Assembly (NCBI GenBank): GCA_000806155.1
Contig: JWKX01000008.1
Location: 1 to 53,959, forward strand
Source: an archaeon GW2011_AR18
GTDB taxonomy: Archaea > Nanobdellota > Nanobdellia > SCGC-AAA011-G17 > GW2011-AR18
DNA: 53,959 bases
Direction: 5' to 3'
Below are positions 16,483-25,848 of this stretch, in pieces (position 1 is the stretch's first letter; every line of letters begins with the position of its first letter). The notes under the pieces were generated by a model that made no database searches, was not told the DNA's origin, and worked only from the letters and a program-made list of their open reading frames with translations. The position numbers and the translations under genes were made by a program.

Positions 16483-17148
16483 GCTTTCACTTGCAACTCT
16501 AGAAGAATCAACATAAATACCAACACCAACATATAAGTTATTCTTTTCTAAAACAATCTTTACACCACCAACAGATGCATTACTCTCTTCATCACCCACT
16601 CTAAAATTATGATCTAAATTTAAATATAATGCAGATGGTGAAACTTCATTTAAATAGCATTCTTTACCATTATTAGTTTTTACTTTTTTTCTTCTAACCA
16701 AATCTCTAATATCATTATAAACAATACTAGCAACAGCTCTTCTCGGATTTGAAAAAACTAAGAAATCTTCTGAATCACCATCACTAGCAAATTTTCCATC
16801 ACCAACAATATCAATAGTTACAGGAGTTAATCTATCTACTATACCCTTTATTTGAAATGCTCTAGAATCAATCATATCTGCAACAGTTTCCATACTTAAT
16901 CCTTCAACTAAACATTCTCTAGAGGCAACATAAACTTGATTTTTTGGAAGAGAGACAACATAGTCTCTACCTTTCTTATCAACATTATCAGAAACAAGAA
17001 TAGGGAAACTACCATCTTCATCTGTAGACTTTCTAAGAATATCAATAAGAGAACCACTTCTTTCATAGAAAGAAATCAAAATAGGTCTAGTACCATAATT
17101 TTTTAAATGTTCATTCGTAGTTATGTTTCTTGAAAAAACTTCAGTCAT
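16438..17148 (-). CDS. Hypothetical protein, 236 aa
   Basis: I do not recognise this protein. It looks soluble with mixed alpha/beta character: an N-terminal region rich in Ser/Arg, a middle DIVGDGKFASDGDSEDFLVF with many acidic residues, and a beta-rich C-terminus ending in hydrophobic residues (VVLFSLFYILL). The last 45 bases overlap the convergent KH gene, which is unusual and leaves the true 3' end open to doubt. Function unknown. Confidence 0.6.
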   Translation of the reverse strand: MTEVFSRNITTNEHLKNYGTRPILISFYERSGSLIDILRKSTDEDGSFPILVSDNVDKKGRDYVVSLPKNQVYVASRECLVEGLSMETVADMIDSRAFQIKGIVDRLTPVTIDIVGDGKFASDGDSEDFLVFSNPRRAVASIVYNDIRDLVRRKKVKTNNGKECYLNEVSPSALYLNLDHNFRVGDEESNASVGGVKIVLEKNNLYVGVGIYVDSSRVASESSGNVVLFSLFYILL

Positions 17149-17219
17149 ATAATCCTATTAAAAATCCTATTTAAATAAATATTGGTAAAAGGAAATATAT
17201 ACTGAAAAAATAAATTACT

Positions 17220-17564
17220 TTAGAATTCTTCGAAATCTTCAACTTCTTTCAAATGACCATTCTTCTTTAACCAGTCAACTTGATTAGGTTTGTATTTGAA
17301 AATAACATCACCTTTCTCATCTCCACCTAAAACCCAAGGCTCAATCAAAAGAATATCTCCTTCACGTATCCATAATTTTTTCTTTAATCTACCAGGAACT
17401 CTGCAAATCCTTGTCTTTCCATCTAAACATCTAACACGCATACGAGAACCACCAAGTCTTTGTTCTAAAATTCCTAAAGTCTCTTTGCCTCTTGGTAGTC
17501 TAACTCTGAATACTTCCTGATTATCATCAACTTTACCATGAGGTCTATTGAACTTTCTTTCCAT
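17220..17564 (-). CDS. eif1A: Translation initiation factor aIF1A
   Basis: The 114-aa protein is an S1-like OB-fold factor that binds the ribosomal A site during initiation. Typical blocks are FRVRLPRGKETLGILEQRLG, GSRMRVRCLDGKTRICRVPG and LWIREGDILLIEPW, followed by an acidic C-terminal tail (KEVEDFEEF). Length is normal for archaea. A TATA box 23-35 bases upstream suggests a separate, nearly leaderless transcript. Confidence 0.96.
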   Translation of the reverse strand: MERKFNRPHGKVDDNQEVFRVRLPRGKETLGILEQRLGGSRMRVRCLDGKTRICRVPGRLKKKLWIREGDILLIEPWVLGGDEKGDVIFKYKPNQVDWLKKNGHLKEVEDFEEF

Positions 17565-17586
17565 CTATCCTTCAATATTAGAGAAT

Positions 17587-17599
17587 AATATATAAAGTT
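17587..17599 (-). promoter_or_regulatory. TATA box for aIF1A
   Basis: AACTTTATATATT is centred 29 bases before the ATG at 17564, which predicts transcription starting only a few bases before the start codon. Confidence 0.55.
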
Positions 17600-17610
17600 A
17601 TCTTTTGAAA

Positions 17611-17973
17611 TTACTCGTCTTGTTTTTCATTATCTCCGTCTTCATCAGCAGATTCTTCATCTAATCTAAATAAGATAGTTGCTCTGTAAATTAATTTGTT
17701 AGTCTGTCTATGCCTACCATAAAGGGCTTTTGTAATAGTTAATTTACCATCAAATTTTCTTTTAATCATAGGAGCTAAAGTTGATCTAGCGAACCTCTGA
17801 TTTGTTAAATAAATATCAATACCTGTCTTGAAATCAACAATCTTAGATATTTTAACATCTGGTCTTCTTTCAATCTCAGAAGCAATAAAATCAATTAATT
17901 TAGGAGATGCTGGTCTTAATTGAAGAATTGCTTCAAAATATTCAGGATGTTTATTGGAATTTTTAACTTTCAT
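17611..17973 (-). CDS. NMD3-like protein, C-terminal part only
   Basis: The 120-aa protein matches the middle and C-terminal region of archaeal NMD3, a factor tied to large-subunit export or maturation: YFEAILQLRPAS, KISKIVDFKTGIDIYLTN and YGRHRQTNKLIYRATILFR. The Cys-rich zinc domain that opens full-length NMD3 is absent, and an acidic tail (EESADEDGDNEKQDE) ends the protein. It is encoded between an unknown gene and aIF1A, downstream of aIF2-beta, which supports a role in translation. Either a short lineage form or a truncated paralogue. Confidence 0.75.
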   Translation of the reverse strand: MKVKNSNKHPEYFEAILQLRPASPKLIDFIASEIERRPDVKISKIVDFKTGIDIYLTNQRFARSTLAPMIKRKFDGKLTITKALYGRHRQTNKLIYRATILFRLDEESADEDGDNEKQDE

Positions 17974-17981
17974 ATATTTAA

Positions 17982-18320
17982 TTATTTATACCCTCTTAAA
18001 AATTCTTCTATCTCAATATTAGTAATGTATTCCCTAGAAAATCCAATACCAATACGTGCCGCCCTGTAAATTTTTTCTTCATCCTCAGCTAAAGCCATAA
18101 TACCAAATAATTCAGACAATGGTTTTGATAATAATTCAAGAAATAATATCTTCAACTTATCATCAATCTTTTCATTATTTATACTCAAAGATGTATTTTC
18201 AAGAATATTACCTTCAAACTTTTCAGGAAAGACTATATCATATTTTAATCTTCTATTATCAAAATCAATATATCCTTTAAACCTGTTAATACACTCATCA
18301 GTTCTAATACTAACATACAT
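17982..18320 (-). CDS. Hypothetical protein in the aIF2-beta operon, 112 aa
   Basis: I take the ATG at 18320, two bases after the aIF2-beta stop, giving MYVSIRTDECINRFKGYI; an earlier in-frame ATG at 18362 would overlap that gene by 40 bases. The protein has an N-terminal beta-rich half and a helical, acidic C-terminal half. I do not recognise it. Its place between aIF2-beta and the NMD3-like gene suggests a translation or ribosome role by association only. Confidence 0.6.
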   Translation of the reverse strand: MYVSIRTDECINRFKGYIDFDNRRLKYDIVFPEKFEGNILENTSLSINNEKIDDKLKILFLELLSKPLSELFGIMALAEDEEKIYRAARIGIGFSREYITNIEIEEFLRGYK

Positions 18321-18322
18321 TT

Positions 18323-18727
18323 TTACCTTAATATTTGTTTCTGAGTACCACAAGCAGTACATTTCAAGAAAGTAGAATTATCTTTTTCAACAATCTGAGT
18401 GTCTGGCTTACCACAATTACTGCATAAAACGAAAATATCAGCGTATTGCAGTATCTTAGCATTAATCATAGAAGCACTAACTTTTCTACCTAAAACTAGT
18501 CTAGGACCATCCATGACACCTGGTGTTGCTAGTTCTTTTAATAAGAATTTTAAGAAATGATCTTTCTCTCTCCTGAAAGCTTCAATAATATTATTAAAAT
18601 TAGTTATAACAGTCTTATTACCCTGAATATGGCCTTTAGCTTTTGGGATTTCGAATCTTGAGGTAACTATAACTTCTTTTGGAAGCTTACTAATACCCTC
18701 ATCAAGCATCTGTTCATATGATTTCAT
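18323..18727 (-). CDS. eif2b: Translation initiation factor aIF2 subunit beta
   Basis: The 134-aa protein has an N-terminal helix, the alpha/beta domain with GNKTVITNFNNIIEAF and HFLKFLLKELATPGVMDG, and a C-terminal zinc ribbon with CSNCGKPDT and CTACG. Those blocks define archaeal aIF2-beta, part of the ternary complex with GTP and initiator tRNA. It leads an apparent operon with an unknown gene and the NMD3-like gene. Confidence 0.95.
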   Translation of the reverse strand: MKSYEQMLDEGISKLPKEVIVTSRFEIPKAKGHIQGNKTVITNFNNIIEAFRREKDHFLKFLLKELATPGVMDGPRLVLGRKVSASMINAKILQYADIFVLCSNCGKPDTQIVEKDNSTFLKCTACGTQKQILR

Positions 18728-18794
18728 AATAATAAGAAGATAAAGAAGTTATTTAAAACTATCTTTGAGAATTTATTGTGAATGATTATATTCT

Positions 18795-19481
18795 CTAACC
18801 AACAATCCTTAACTTATTTTTCTGAATCTCGAAAATTTCTCCTTCCTTAATCATATCACCAATAAGATTTTCAATATCATCTTCAGCAATACCTGAATTT
18901 ACAATAATGTCAGTTAAATGAACACCTTCACCTTTATCCATGGACTCAATCAAGTGAAAAATCTTTTCTCTGCTACTCTGAGTTTTTTCATTAGTGACTT
19001 TTTCCTCAACAACATTCATACGATCTTCATCTTCTTCTTTAGAATCTTTAGCAACTTCAGTCATAACTCTAGCAGGTTCGCCAAAAGTTTTAGATAATTC
19101 TAGTTTACGAACTTTCAACCATAAAGGATTATCCAATGTCTTAACAATTTCTGGAGTTACGTAAACCTGATTATTATATTCTTTGACTTTACCAATAACA
19201 ATAACAAGATCACCAATATTAAAACCAGTCATCAAAGAAATATTCTCATTCCATGCTTTAATACGAATACTACCAGAACCATCATCTAATGTTAAAGATA
19301 CCTGAGTTTCAGCTTCAAATTTATCAATAATAATGCCAATCATATTAACTCTAGAAACTTTAGTATTATTAACTTCAATAAAACCTGCTTCAAACTGTTC
19401 AGTACCTTTAGTGTACTTGCCAGATAATAGACTACTAATCCACACCTTGAACGCTGTCTGTCTTTGTATTTGTTGTTCCAT
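18795..19481 (-). CDS. RPA32-like single-stranded DNA-binding protein
   Basis: Residues about 40-125 form an OB fold (VNMIGIIIDKFEAETQVSLTL, then RIKAWNE and IVIGKVKEYNNQVYVTPEIV). An acidic linker follows, and the last 60 residues resemble the winged-helix C-terminus of RPA32 (GEGVHLTDIIVNSGIAEDDI). It should bind ssDNA at forks and recruit partners. It starts three bases after the mcm stop codon, so helicase and ssDNA-binding protein are made together. Confidence 0.88.
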   Translation of the reverse strand: MEQQIQRQTAFKVWISSLLSGKYTKGTEQFEAGFIEVNNTKVSRVNMIGIIIDKFEAETQVSLTLDDGSGSIRIKAWNENISLMTGFNIGDLVIVIGKVKEYNNQVYVTPEIVKTLDNPLWLKVRKLELSKTFGEPARVMTEVAKDSKEEDEDRMNVVEEKVTNEKTQSSREKIFHLIESMDKGEGVHLTDIIVNSGIAEDDIENLIGDMIKEGEIFEIQKNKLRIVG

Positions 19482-19484
19482 GAT

Positions 19485-22400
19485 TTATCCCACCTTTGAT
19501 ATAAAACCTTTCTTAGGTTCGAAAATTTCACCAGATTTTTTTAACTGATCAAGAGCTTCGTCAACTTTAGACTCATCGATACCTTTACTTAAAGCTTCTG
19601 TCATCAGAGTATCAAAAGGAATCATCTTCAAACCAGAAGAATCAAGATTATTAATAATTTCTTTAATGCCAATAATCCTTCCACGAGCTGAAGCTGTAAT
19701 ACCTGTTGTGATCCTATCCATATCAATCTGCCCAGACTCAGGATCAAAGCCTACTTGCATAAGACAATAGTTCAATATCTCAATAGCACGACGAGCATCT
19801 TCCTTGCCTGCTTTTTCATCTAGTCTTACTTTAGCAGAGGCTTCTGTTAACCTGATCAAACCTTCAAGTTGTCTTGCAGAAATAGGAATGGGTTTTATAG
19901 CATCATCTTTCATGCCTTTAGGATTCCTTAAAGAAACATAATAATTCTTGATTTCGTTAATAGCTGCCTTAGTTAATTTTGGTTTTATTTTTTGTTTAGC
20001 ATAAGCAATATATTTTCTCATAAACTGAATAGAAATATCAGTCTGGTAAGTCTCAGCTTTATTAGAAGTTTCAAGAACGTGCATAGCAATTTTCTCATCT
20101 TTCTCAATACTAGGAATATCCCTGACTGGGAAAATTAAATCAAATCTGTTAATTAAAGTACTGGGTAAATCAATCTGAGATGGAATAGGAGTGTAAGGGT
20201 CAAATCTCCCTAATTTAGGATTAGCAGCTGCTAATAAAGTAGTCTGAGCTGATAGAGTATTGCCTTGTATTGCTATCTTTCCATTCCTTCTTGTTATGAA
20301 AAAACCACTATCAGTTGCAAAACAAAATACTTTACCTTTATACTTAATCTTTTTAATAGACTTTTTATTTATTGTAAGTTGAATTCTATTACTTAATGTT
20401 ACCCTATACATCTTTTTTCTATTTGGACGATAATTTTCTTCATAGTGTGTATTAAGGCTTGCTGATTTTCCAATTAAACATGCAATTCCATGCATTAGAT
20501 TAATAAGATCCAAAGAAGTTGAACCATAAGCTTTATCATATTTAGAGCCATCATCTAACATCATAGCATTATAAAATATTTTTAATTGATTGCAAGACAG
20601 AGAAGCTAAATTTATAGAACAAGTTTTTTTATCATCTTTTCCGTTTGCATTATCCTTTATATAATTACATAATTGTGTGCATGTCATTTTGAACCAGACA
20701 TATTTTTCGTCCTTAATTTCTGTTAATTTACATCCTATATATTCTGATAACTTTTTTAGGCATTTCCTTATTTTATTTGCTTTAACACCATGTTTTTGAC
20801 TAATACCTATAGTTGGTTCTGTTTCTATACCACCTTCGCTTAAGTAGTAACCTAAAAATTCTAACCATAAATCCATAGGTATATTTTTGGCTACATGCTG
20901 ATGTGTGTACTTAGGATGAACTCTATTTTGTTTATGCTTTATTGCAGGCAGAACTAAATAATCAGCTCCAGAATTATTTATTTTAGAAGAATTAAGAAGT
21001 TTTATACGAGAATATGAAATATTTTGAGCTTCTACTACTGAAAACTCTTTATGTCTTGGTTCTTTAATCAACATCCTATGATTTGGCGTAACAAATATAT
21101 CATTTCTTTTATTTTTAAAATTGTACATCAAGCCGTTGAAGTTATAAACGTATAAACCATTGTGCTTCAAAAATTCTATTTTATCTTCTTTAGGGTAATA
21201 TTGAGCTATTTTTAAATCTTTGACTTCAGAATATTTTTTCCATCCTATTTCAGTTAATACTTCTGTATCTGAAGAGTAACATGCCTGAATGTTAGCTTTT
21301 GAAATTGCAACAATCTGCTGTTCCATAGCGGAGTGCAAAGATGATCTATCTTCAGGACTCATTTTATCAATTTCATCGACGCAGCAAATACCTTTATTTG
21401 CAAGAACCATAGCACCAGCTTCCAAACCCCAACCTTTCAGGAATTCATCTTTTACTACTGCAGCCGTGTTATGAACTAATAAACCGTTGACTATAAAATT
21501 ATGAGAATTTTCAACAGTAAGATCATAAACATATTCATAACCATGATCTTTAATTAATTCAATCTTAACTATCTTATCCCAGAATATATCTGAATCTGAA
21601 ATTAAATTTAGGGTTTTAATATTCTCATGTTTAATATCTTTTAAATCTTTTAATAATCTCTGCATGTAATCTCTACTAATCCCATTCTTATCTCTTCTTT
21701 TCAATATTTTTATCCCTAAATCTTTTTCTACTTTGGCAATTAATTTCCTTGCATTTGGTATTATGTCAATATTAGTATCATATCTTTTTATTTTATTTAT
21801 TATCCTATCTAATTTTTCTTTCTTTTCTGGGTGATTAAATCCTATAAATTTCTTAAATAATTCTAAATTCTTTTTTCCATTAATTATTATTGCAAATTTG
21901 TTCTTCTTGCTATTAACTTTTTTGTTAGGTCTTGCTTCCTTTTTTCTTATCTTAGAATGAATACCATATCTCAAAAGCACTAATTTAAGTTTTTCTGAAA
22001 AAATCTTACTTGTTGAACTGCTTTCTACATGATGTGATCCTTTCTTTGTTCTTTCTATACCACCACCATCAGTATCAAAATAACCTTTCAAATAATTTGA
22101 TAATAATTCGTTATTCACTTTTAAAAGTTTATTACTCATATCAATCTTATCTGATTTTGGAGATAAAGGCAGACCTAACTCTTCTAAAATCTCAAAAACT
22201 AATTTTGAACCAAACCTCCAGGCTTCAGGTCTTTTCTCTGAATTAACACTTGAAATATTAGGTTTTACATTAAACAACTTTTTAGATAAATAAATAAAAT
22301 CCTCTATTAATTTTCTGTTGCTGTTTGAAAATCTTATTGTTACAGTATTTTTTTCTTTTGTAAGATCACCATCTCCAGCAATCAAACCTGCAAAGTATAA

Positions 22401-24167
22401 AAATTCCCCATCAACATATTTAGGTATCTCAATTGGATGCCCATTATATAATGAACATTTAATCTTTTCATCCATAATATATTCTAAACTTGTACCTGAA
22501 TAATCAGCTAATTTTCTAAGATTATTTAATTTTATATTACCTCTTGCTTCCTTTTTCACCCAATTATGATATATACTTAATTCTGAAAAATCAAGTTCTT
22601 TAGCTAAAATTCTTTTATTTATATTCATTTTTTTGCATGATTCTTCTATCAAAAATTTAACTTTGTCTTTAATATTATGAATAACTGGATTGGATTTTAT
22701 TAAGTCTAAACAAAAAATCTTATGTTCATTTTCAGGGAAATTTAAATTTCTAGATGAAGCTAGATATTCATTTTCTGAAAACTCTGAAGCTTCTTTCCAT
22801 ACAAGATCCTGTGAATATAGTTTTGTATTTGTAGTGACAATAACCTGTTTCCCACTCTGAGTTGTTACTTTAATCATGTATTCTGGTGGTGAAATTCTCC
22901 ATAACTGATTAATCTCTTTAGGTCTAATCTTAAAGTTTTCATCTAAAGTAAAGATTTTCTTATCAGATCTAGGATTAGATGAGTTCCAGACATCTTTAGT
23001 ATAAGACTTGCTGTAATCTTTGAGATTTTCTTCAACAATATCCTTAATCTTATGAATACCACCAGGATTAGTCACTATTAAACTATCAGGAGCAATACAT
23101 AAACCAGCACCAGACGCTGAAGTACCAGAAATAAATCTTGCTTTAGGAGCTGCTTTTGAAATAAAAGTCATTAAAGTAGATTTAGCACTACCTGGATCTC
23201 CAATCAATAATACATGAATATCTCCTCTAGTTCTAGTGCCATCAGGTTTTTCTTTACGAACACCACCCATCAATTGCAACACAAGACCCTCTTTTATTCT
23301 CTCATGACCATAAACACTAGGAGCAATAGCTTTAGTAAACTTCTCATAAACTAAAGGATCTCTAGAAACTTCAAGAATTTTTTGTTCATCTTCATTAGAT
23401 AAAAGAATATCAGAAAAATCTTCCTGAACTGCTTCTATATGATTAGCTTCAAGAATAAGATCATACCTCGTTGACTGAGCTCCTGTCTTTAATTGAATAG
23501 GAACTTCTTTAACAAGACCATAAATATTAATTCTACTACCAGGAGCAGTTTTCTTTTCCATCTTAGGTTCTACAAGATCTTCTTTTAAGAAAACACTTAA
23601 CCTCTTAGGCTGCTCTCCACCTTCTAAAGATTCTGGAGCTTCTTCAATTTTCAAATGCTGAACATCAATCAAATCCTTAGATAATAAACGGAATTTTCCA
23701 CGCCAACCACAAGTGCATCTAGAAGGTTCTTTAAATTTACTATCAATCTGCAGAATAGAAATAGAATTACCACAGCCAGCACATTCAAATTTAGCATTAG
23801 TAATCTGGGGACGAACATCAGAGGCTTGTCTTACAATACCCTCCATAACAAGGAATTTACCTAAGTGTTCACTTCTCACATCACTTATACGCATAAGCTG
23901 TGAATCAGGAAGATTTCTGAATCTAATTCTAGATAATTTAGTGTTCTTAGGAAGATCAAATTGTTCTAAAGATAATTCAGCTGCACGAATTGTATCTTCA
24001 GGGTCATCTAATAGGCTACTTGCTAATTCAGGATCATACTGAGTTAATTCTTTAAAATCAAGAACCAAAGATTTCTTACCCTGATTTGCAAGATCATGCA
24101 TCTTAGTATTATAATGAGCATCAATAAATTCCTTAAACCTTGTAATCTGTTCGTTAGCTTCCATCAT
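19485..24167 (-). CDS. mcm: Replicative helicase MCM precursor with two inteins
   Basis: After splicing, the MCM extein is about 675 aa (356 + 62 + 257 residues). The N-terminal domain has a zinc site (CAGCG and CTCG). The AAA+ core has Walker A GDPGSAKS near residue 323, Walker B CCVDEIDKM, sensor 1 AAANPKLGRFD, and the arginine-finger block LINRFDLIF. A winged-helix C-terminus follows. Intein 1 lies after ASGAGL and intein 2 after NIQA; both are followed by Thr. These are conserved sites in the ATPase core. A second ATG at residue 2 is an equally good start. The RPA-like gene follows three bases later. Confidence 0.97.
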   Translation of the reverse strand: MMEANEQITRFKEFIDAHYNTKMHDLANQGKKSLVLDFKELTQYDPELASSLLDDPEDTIRAAELSLEQFDLPKNTKLSRIRFRNLPDSQLMRISDVRSEHLGKFLVMEGIVRQASDVRPQITNAKFECAGCGNSISILQIDSKFKEPSRCTCGWRGKFRLLSKDLIDVQHLKIEEAPESLEGGEQPKRLSVFLKEDLVEPKMEKKTAPGSRINIYGLVKEVPIQLKTGAQSTRYDLILEANHIEAVQEDFSDILLSNEDEQKILEVSRDPLVYEKFTKAIAPSVYGHERIKEGLVLQLMGGVRKEKPDGTRTRGDIHVLLIGDPGSAKSTLMTFISKAAPKARFISGTSASGAGLCIAPDSLIVTNPGGIHKIKDIVEENLKDYSKSYTKDVWNSSNPRSDKKIFTLDENFKIRPKEINQLWRISPPEYMIKVTTQSGKQVIVTTNTKLYSQDLVWKEASEFSENEYLASSRNLNFPENEHKIFCLDLIKSNPVIHNIKDKVKFLIEESCKKMNINKRILAKELDFSELSIYHNWVKKEARGNIKLNNLRKLADYSGTSLEYIMDEKIKCSLYNGHPIEIPKYVDGEFLYFAGLIAGDGDLTKEKNTVTIRFSNSNRKLIEDFIYLSKKLFNVKPNISSVNSEKRPEAWRFGSKLVFEILEELGLPLSPKSDKIDMSNKLLKVNNELLSNYLKGYFDTDGGGIERTKKGSHHVESSSTSKIFSEKLKLVLLRYGIHSKIRKKEARPNKKVNSKKNKFAIIINGKKNLELFKKFIGFNHPEKKEKLDRIINKIKRYDTNIDIIPNARKLIAKVEKDLGIKILKRRDKNGISRDYMQRLLKDLKDIKHENIKTLNLISDSDIFWDKIVKIELIKDHGYEYVYDLTVENSHNFIVNGLLVHNTAAVVKDEFLKGWGLEAGAMVLANKGICCVDEIDKMSPEDRSSLHSAMEQQIVAISKANIQACYSSDTEVLTEIGWKKYSEVKDLKIAQYYPKEDKIEFLKHNGLYVYNFNGLMYNFKNKRNDIFVTPNHRMLIKEPRHKEFSVVEAQNISYSRIKLLNSSKINNSGADYLVLPAIKHKQNRVHPKYTHQHVAKNIPMDLWLEFLGYYLSEGGIETEPTIGISQKHGVKANKIRKCLKKLSEYIGCKLTEIKDEKYVWFKMTCTQLCNYIKDNANGKDDKKTCSINLASLSCNQLKIFYNAMMLDDGSKYDKAYGSTSLDLINLMHGIACLIGKSASLNTHYEENYRPNRKKMYRVTLSNRIQLTINKKSIKKIKYKGKVFCFATDSGFFITRRNGKIAIQGNTLSAQTTLLAAANPKLGRFDPYTPIPSQIDLPSTLINRFDLIFPVRDIPSIEKDEKIAMHVLETSNKAETYQTDISIQFMRKYIAYAKQKIKPKLTKAAINEIKNYYVSLRNPKGMKDDAIKPIPISARQLEGLIRLTEASAKVRLDEKAGKEDARRAIEILNYCLMQVGFDPESGQIDMDRITTGITASARGRIIGIKEIINNLDSSGLKMIPFDTLMTEALSKGIDESKVDEALDQLKKSGEIFEPKKGFISKVG
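20259..21281 (-). mobile_element. MCM intein 2, 341 aa, with a weaker LAGLIDADG domain
   Basis: The intein begins with Cys1 (CYSSDTEVLTEIGWKKYSEV) and ends in RRNGKIAIQGN before extein Thr. The penultimate residue is Gly instead of His, a known variant. The endonuclease helices LEFLGYYLSEGGIE and FYNAMMLDDGSKY are more diverged than in intein 1. It is unlike intein 1 in size and terminal blocks, so the two arrived separately rather than by duplication. Confidence 0.92.
21468..23099 (-). mobile_element. MCM intein 1, 544 aa, with LAGLIDADG endonuclease
   Basis: The intein begins with Cys1 (CIAPDSLIVT) and ends in NFIVNGLLVHN before extein Thr, so all splice-junction residues are present, including the penultimate His. 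Endonuclease helices are LYFAGLIAGDGDL and YLKGYFDTDGGGI, both with the acidic catalytic residue. A helix-turn-helix-like segment (RILAKELDFSELSIYHNW) lies before the endonuclease. The insertion site ASGAGL|T is inside the conserved MCM core. It looks functional for splicing and possibly for homing. Confidence 0.94.
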
Positions 24168-24268
24168 ACCCTTTTATACTAAAAACTTTATACTCTTTAA
24201 AAACAATACTCTATTATAAAATATATGTTGCGAGATTTAAAAAACTAACCTATAATATAATGAAATAA

Positions 24269-24571
24269 TCACAAATCTACCAGAATCTTTTCATTTTCTA
24301 CCTTAATCTTATATGTTTTGACTTTAATAGATGGAATATTAAGACATTGACCAGACTTAATGTTAAACATCCAACAATGCAAAGGACAGGTAACTTCCTC
24401 TTGATGAATTTCACCTTCAGACAATGAACCACCTTGATGAGGACAGGTGTTATCAACAGCAAAAAATTCATTATCTATATTGAATAAAGCCAGTTCTTTA
24501 TTGTTAATATTAATAAATTTAGAACTATCCTTATCTATTTCATATCTTGAACAAACTTCAATAAAAACCAT
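24269..24571 (-). CDS. Rieske [2Fe-2S] ferredoxin-like protein
   Basis: The 100-aa soluble protein has both cluster boxes: C43-P-H45 (NTCPHQGGSL) and C62-P-L-H65 (TCPLHCWMFN) sixteen residues apart, followed by IKSGQC. It resembles the small ferredoxin components of dioxygenase or nitrite reductase systems and has no membrane anchor. Its first base overlaps the last base of the TBP gene, so the two are co-transcribed. No reductase or oxygenase partner is in this window. The electron partner is unknown. Confidence 0.92.
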   Translation of the reverse strand: MVFIEVCSRYEIDKDSSKFININNKELALFNIDNEFFAVDNTCPHQGGSLSEGEIHQEEVTCPLHCWMFNIKSGQCLNIPSIKVKTYKIKVENEKILVDL

Positions 24572-25119
24572 TATGATTTCTTTTTTAATTCTAGTAAGTT
24601 CTTTATTAAAAGGTCTAGTGCTTCTTTTAATTTAGATTCGCTTCTAGTACCAGTACAAACAATCTTACCATTACTGAATAATAAGAAAGTAGCACGAGTG
24701 CCTGAGAGTTTGTAAACTAAACCAGGGAATTGTTCTGGCTCGTATTCTGTATTCTCTAACTCCATAGCAAGCATGTTAAGGTTAAGATCCATACCAATGC
24801 CACCAGAAGCAACCATGTTCTGAACTGTAACCCTAGGAGTTGCTGTAATCTTAATACCAATCTTTTCAACATTCTTAATAATCTGTTTTATAGCTTCTCT
24901 AAGCTTAGCCATAGAACGAGCTCCAGTACAGACAACATTACCTGAACCAAAAATCAAAGCTGAAGTCTTAGGTTCTCTAATACGCATAACCAATCCTGGG
25001 AACTGTTCTGGATTATATTCTGTATTAGGAAGTTTTTCTGCTAATTTTATCAAAGGAATATCATGCTCTAAACTAGTAGATGCAACGATGTTAACTATTT
25101 TCAGTTCTTTCTTTACCAA
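24571..25119 (-). CDS. tbp: TATA-box binding protein
   Basis: The 182-aa protein has the two imperfect direct repeats of the TBP saddle, each with EY-PEQFPGLV and a GKIVCTGTRSESKL/GNVVCTGARSMAKL block. It nucleates transcription initiation with TFB. Length and absence of a long acidic tail are normal for archaea. A TATA-like element about 30 bases upstream suggests its own promoter, and the Rieske gene follows with one base of overlap. Confidence 0.97.
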   Translation of the reverse strand: MVKKELKIVNIVASTSLEHDIPLIKLAEKLPNTEYNPEQFPGLVMRIREPKTSALIFGSGNVVCTGARSMAKLREAIKQIIKNVEKIGIKITATPRVTVQNMVASGGIGMDLNLNMLAMELENTEYEPEQFPGLVYKLSGTRATFLLFSNGKIVCTGTRSESKLKEALDLLIKNLLELKKKS

Positions 25120-25197
25120 TCAAATCACCTTTAATTATAGGTACGCAAAAGTTTATAAAGGTTATTTAAAAAGGAATTAACCAAATTTATAACTTAT

Positions 25198-25815
25198 TCA
25201 ATATGGATTAATATTATCACAAACTTTGAAATGTCTAAATTTCTCAACATTCACTTCACCACCAACATAACCATCATTATCAAGGTCTACGTGAAGCTTG
25301 AAGTTCTCTTTACCATTTATAACATAATACAATAATCTTGCTCTTACCATAGAATCATGAACTGGAATCATCAGATCGTAAGAGTTTCCATCCTTATTAT
25401 GGCCTATAGGAATTTTTGAATCAAAAACACCGAAATCAAAAGGAACATTCTCATAATCATATGAAACACATGTCATAGCATTCTTTACATAATTTATCTT
25501 ATTATAAGAAAACATCTTTTCAAGGATAATATAATCAGAGTTCAAATCTCTCTGAACACCATTGAATTTGAAAATAACAGTATCTTCTGAGGTATCAACT
25601 ACAAAATAGTCACTTTTTTCTATAGTAAATGATTCTTTAGTTAAAGTTGCAGGCTGCCTGAATATCATATCACCACCACAAGCACTTTTACAATAAGGCC
25701 TGTTATTAGGGGCAACAGAATTACCACTAAAATTAGAGATATCTGAACTGGAAAACATAAATAAGAATAAACCAACTAAAATAACACCTAAAACTACAAA
25801 TTCACCTTTTTCCAT
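25198..25815 (-). CDS. Membrane-anchored extracytoplasmic protein, 205 aa
   Basis: A single N-terminal membrane helix (FVVLGVILVGLFLFMFSS) anchors a domain of about 180 residues outside the cell. The mature part starts with a cysteine pair (CKSACGGD), has two more Cys (TCVSYDYEN and VCDNINPY) and a Asp-rich segment (HVDLDNDGYVGG) that could bind calcium. I do not recognise a family. It lies alone between TBP and ileS. Confidence 0.6.
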   Translation of the reverse strand: MEKGEFVVLGVILVGLFLFMFSSSDISNFSGNSVAPNNRPYCKSACGGDMIFRQPATLTKESFTIEKSDYFVVDTSEDTVIFKFNGVQRDLNSDYIILEKMFSYNKINYVKNAMTCVSYDYENVPFDFGVFDSKIPIGHNKDGNSYDLMIPVHDSMVRARLLYYVINGKENFKLHVDLDNDGYVGGEVNVEKFRHFKVCDNINPY

Positions 25816-25848
25816 TATATATTCTAGAATATAGTTATTATATAAACC

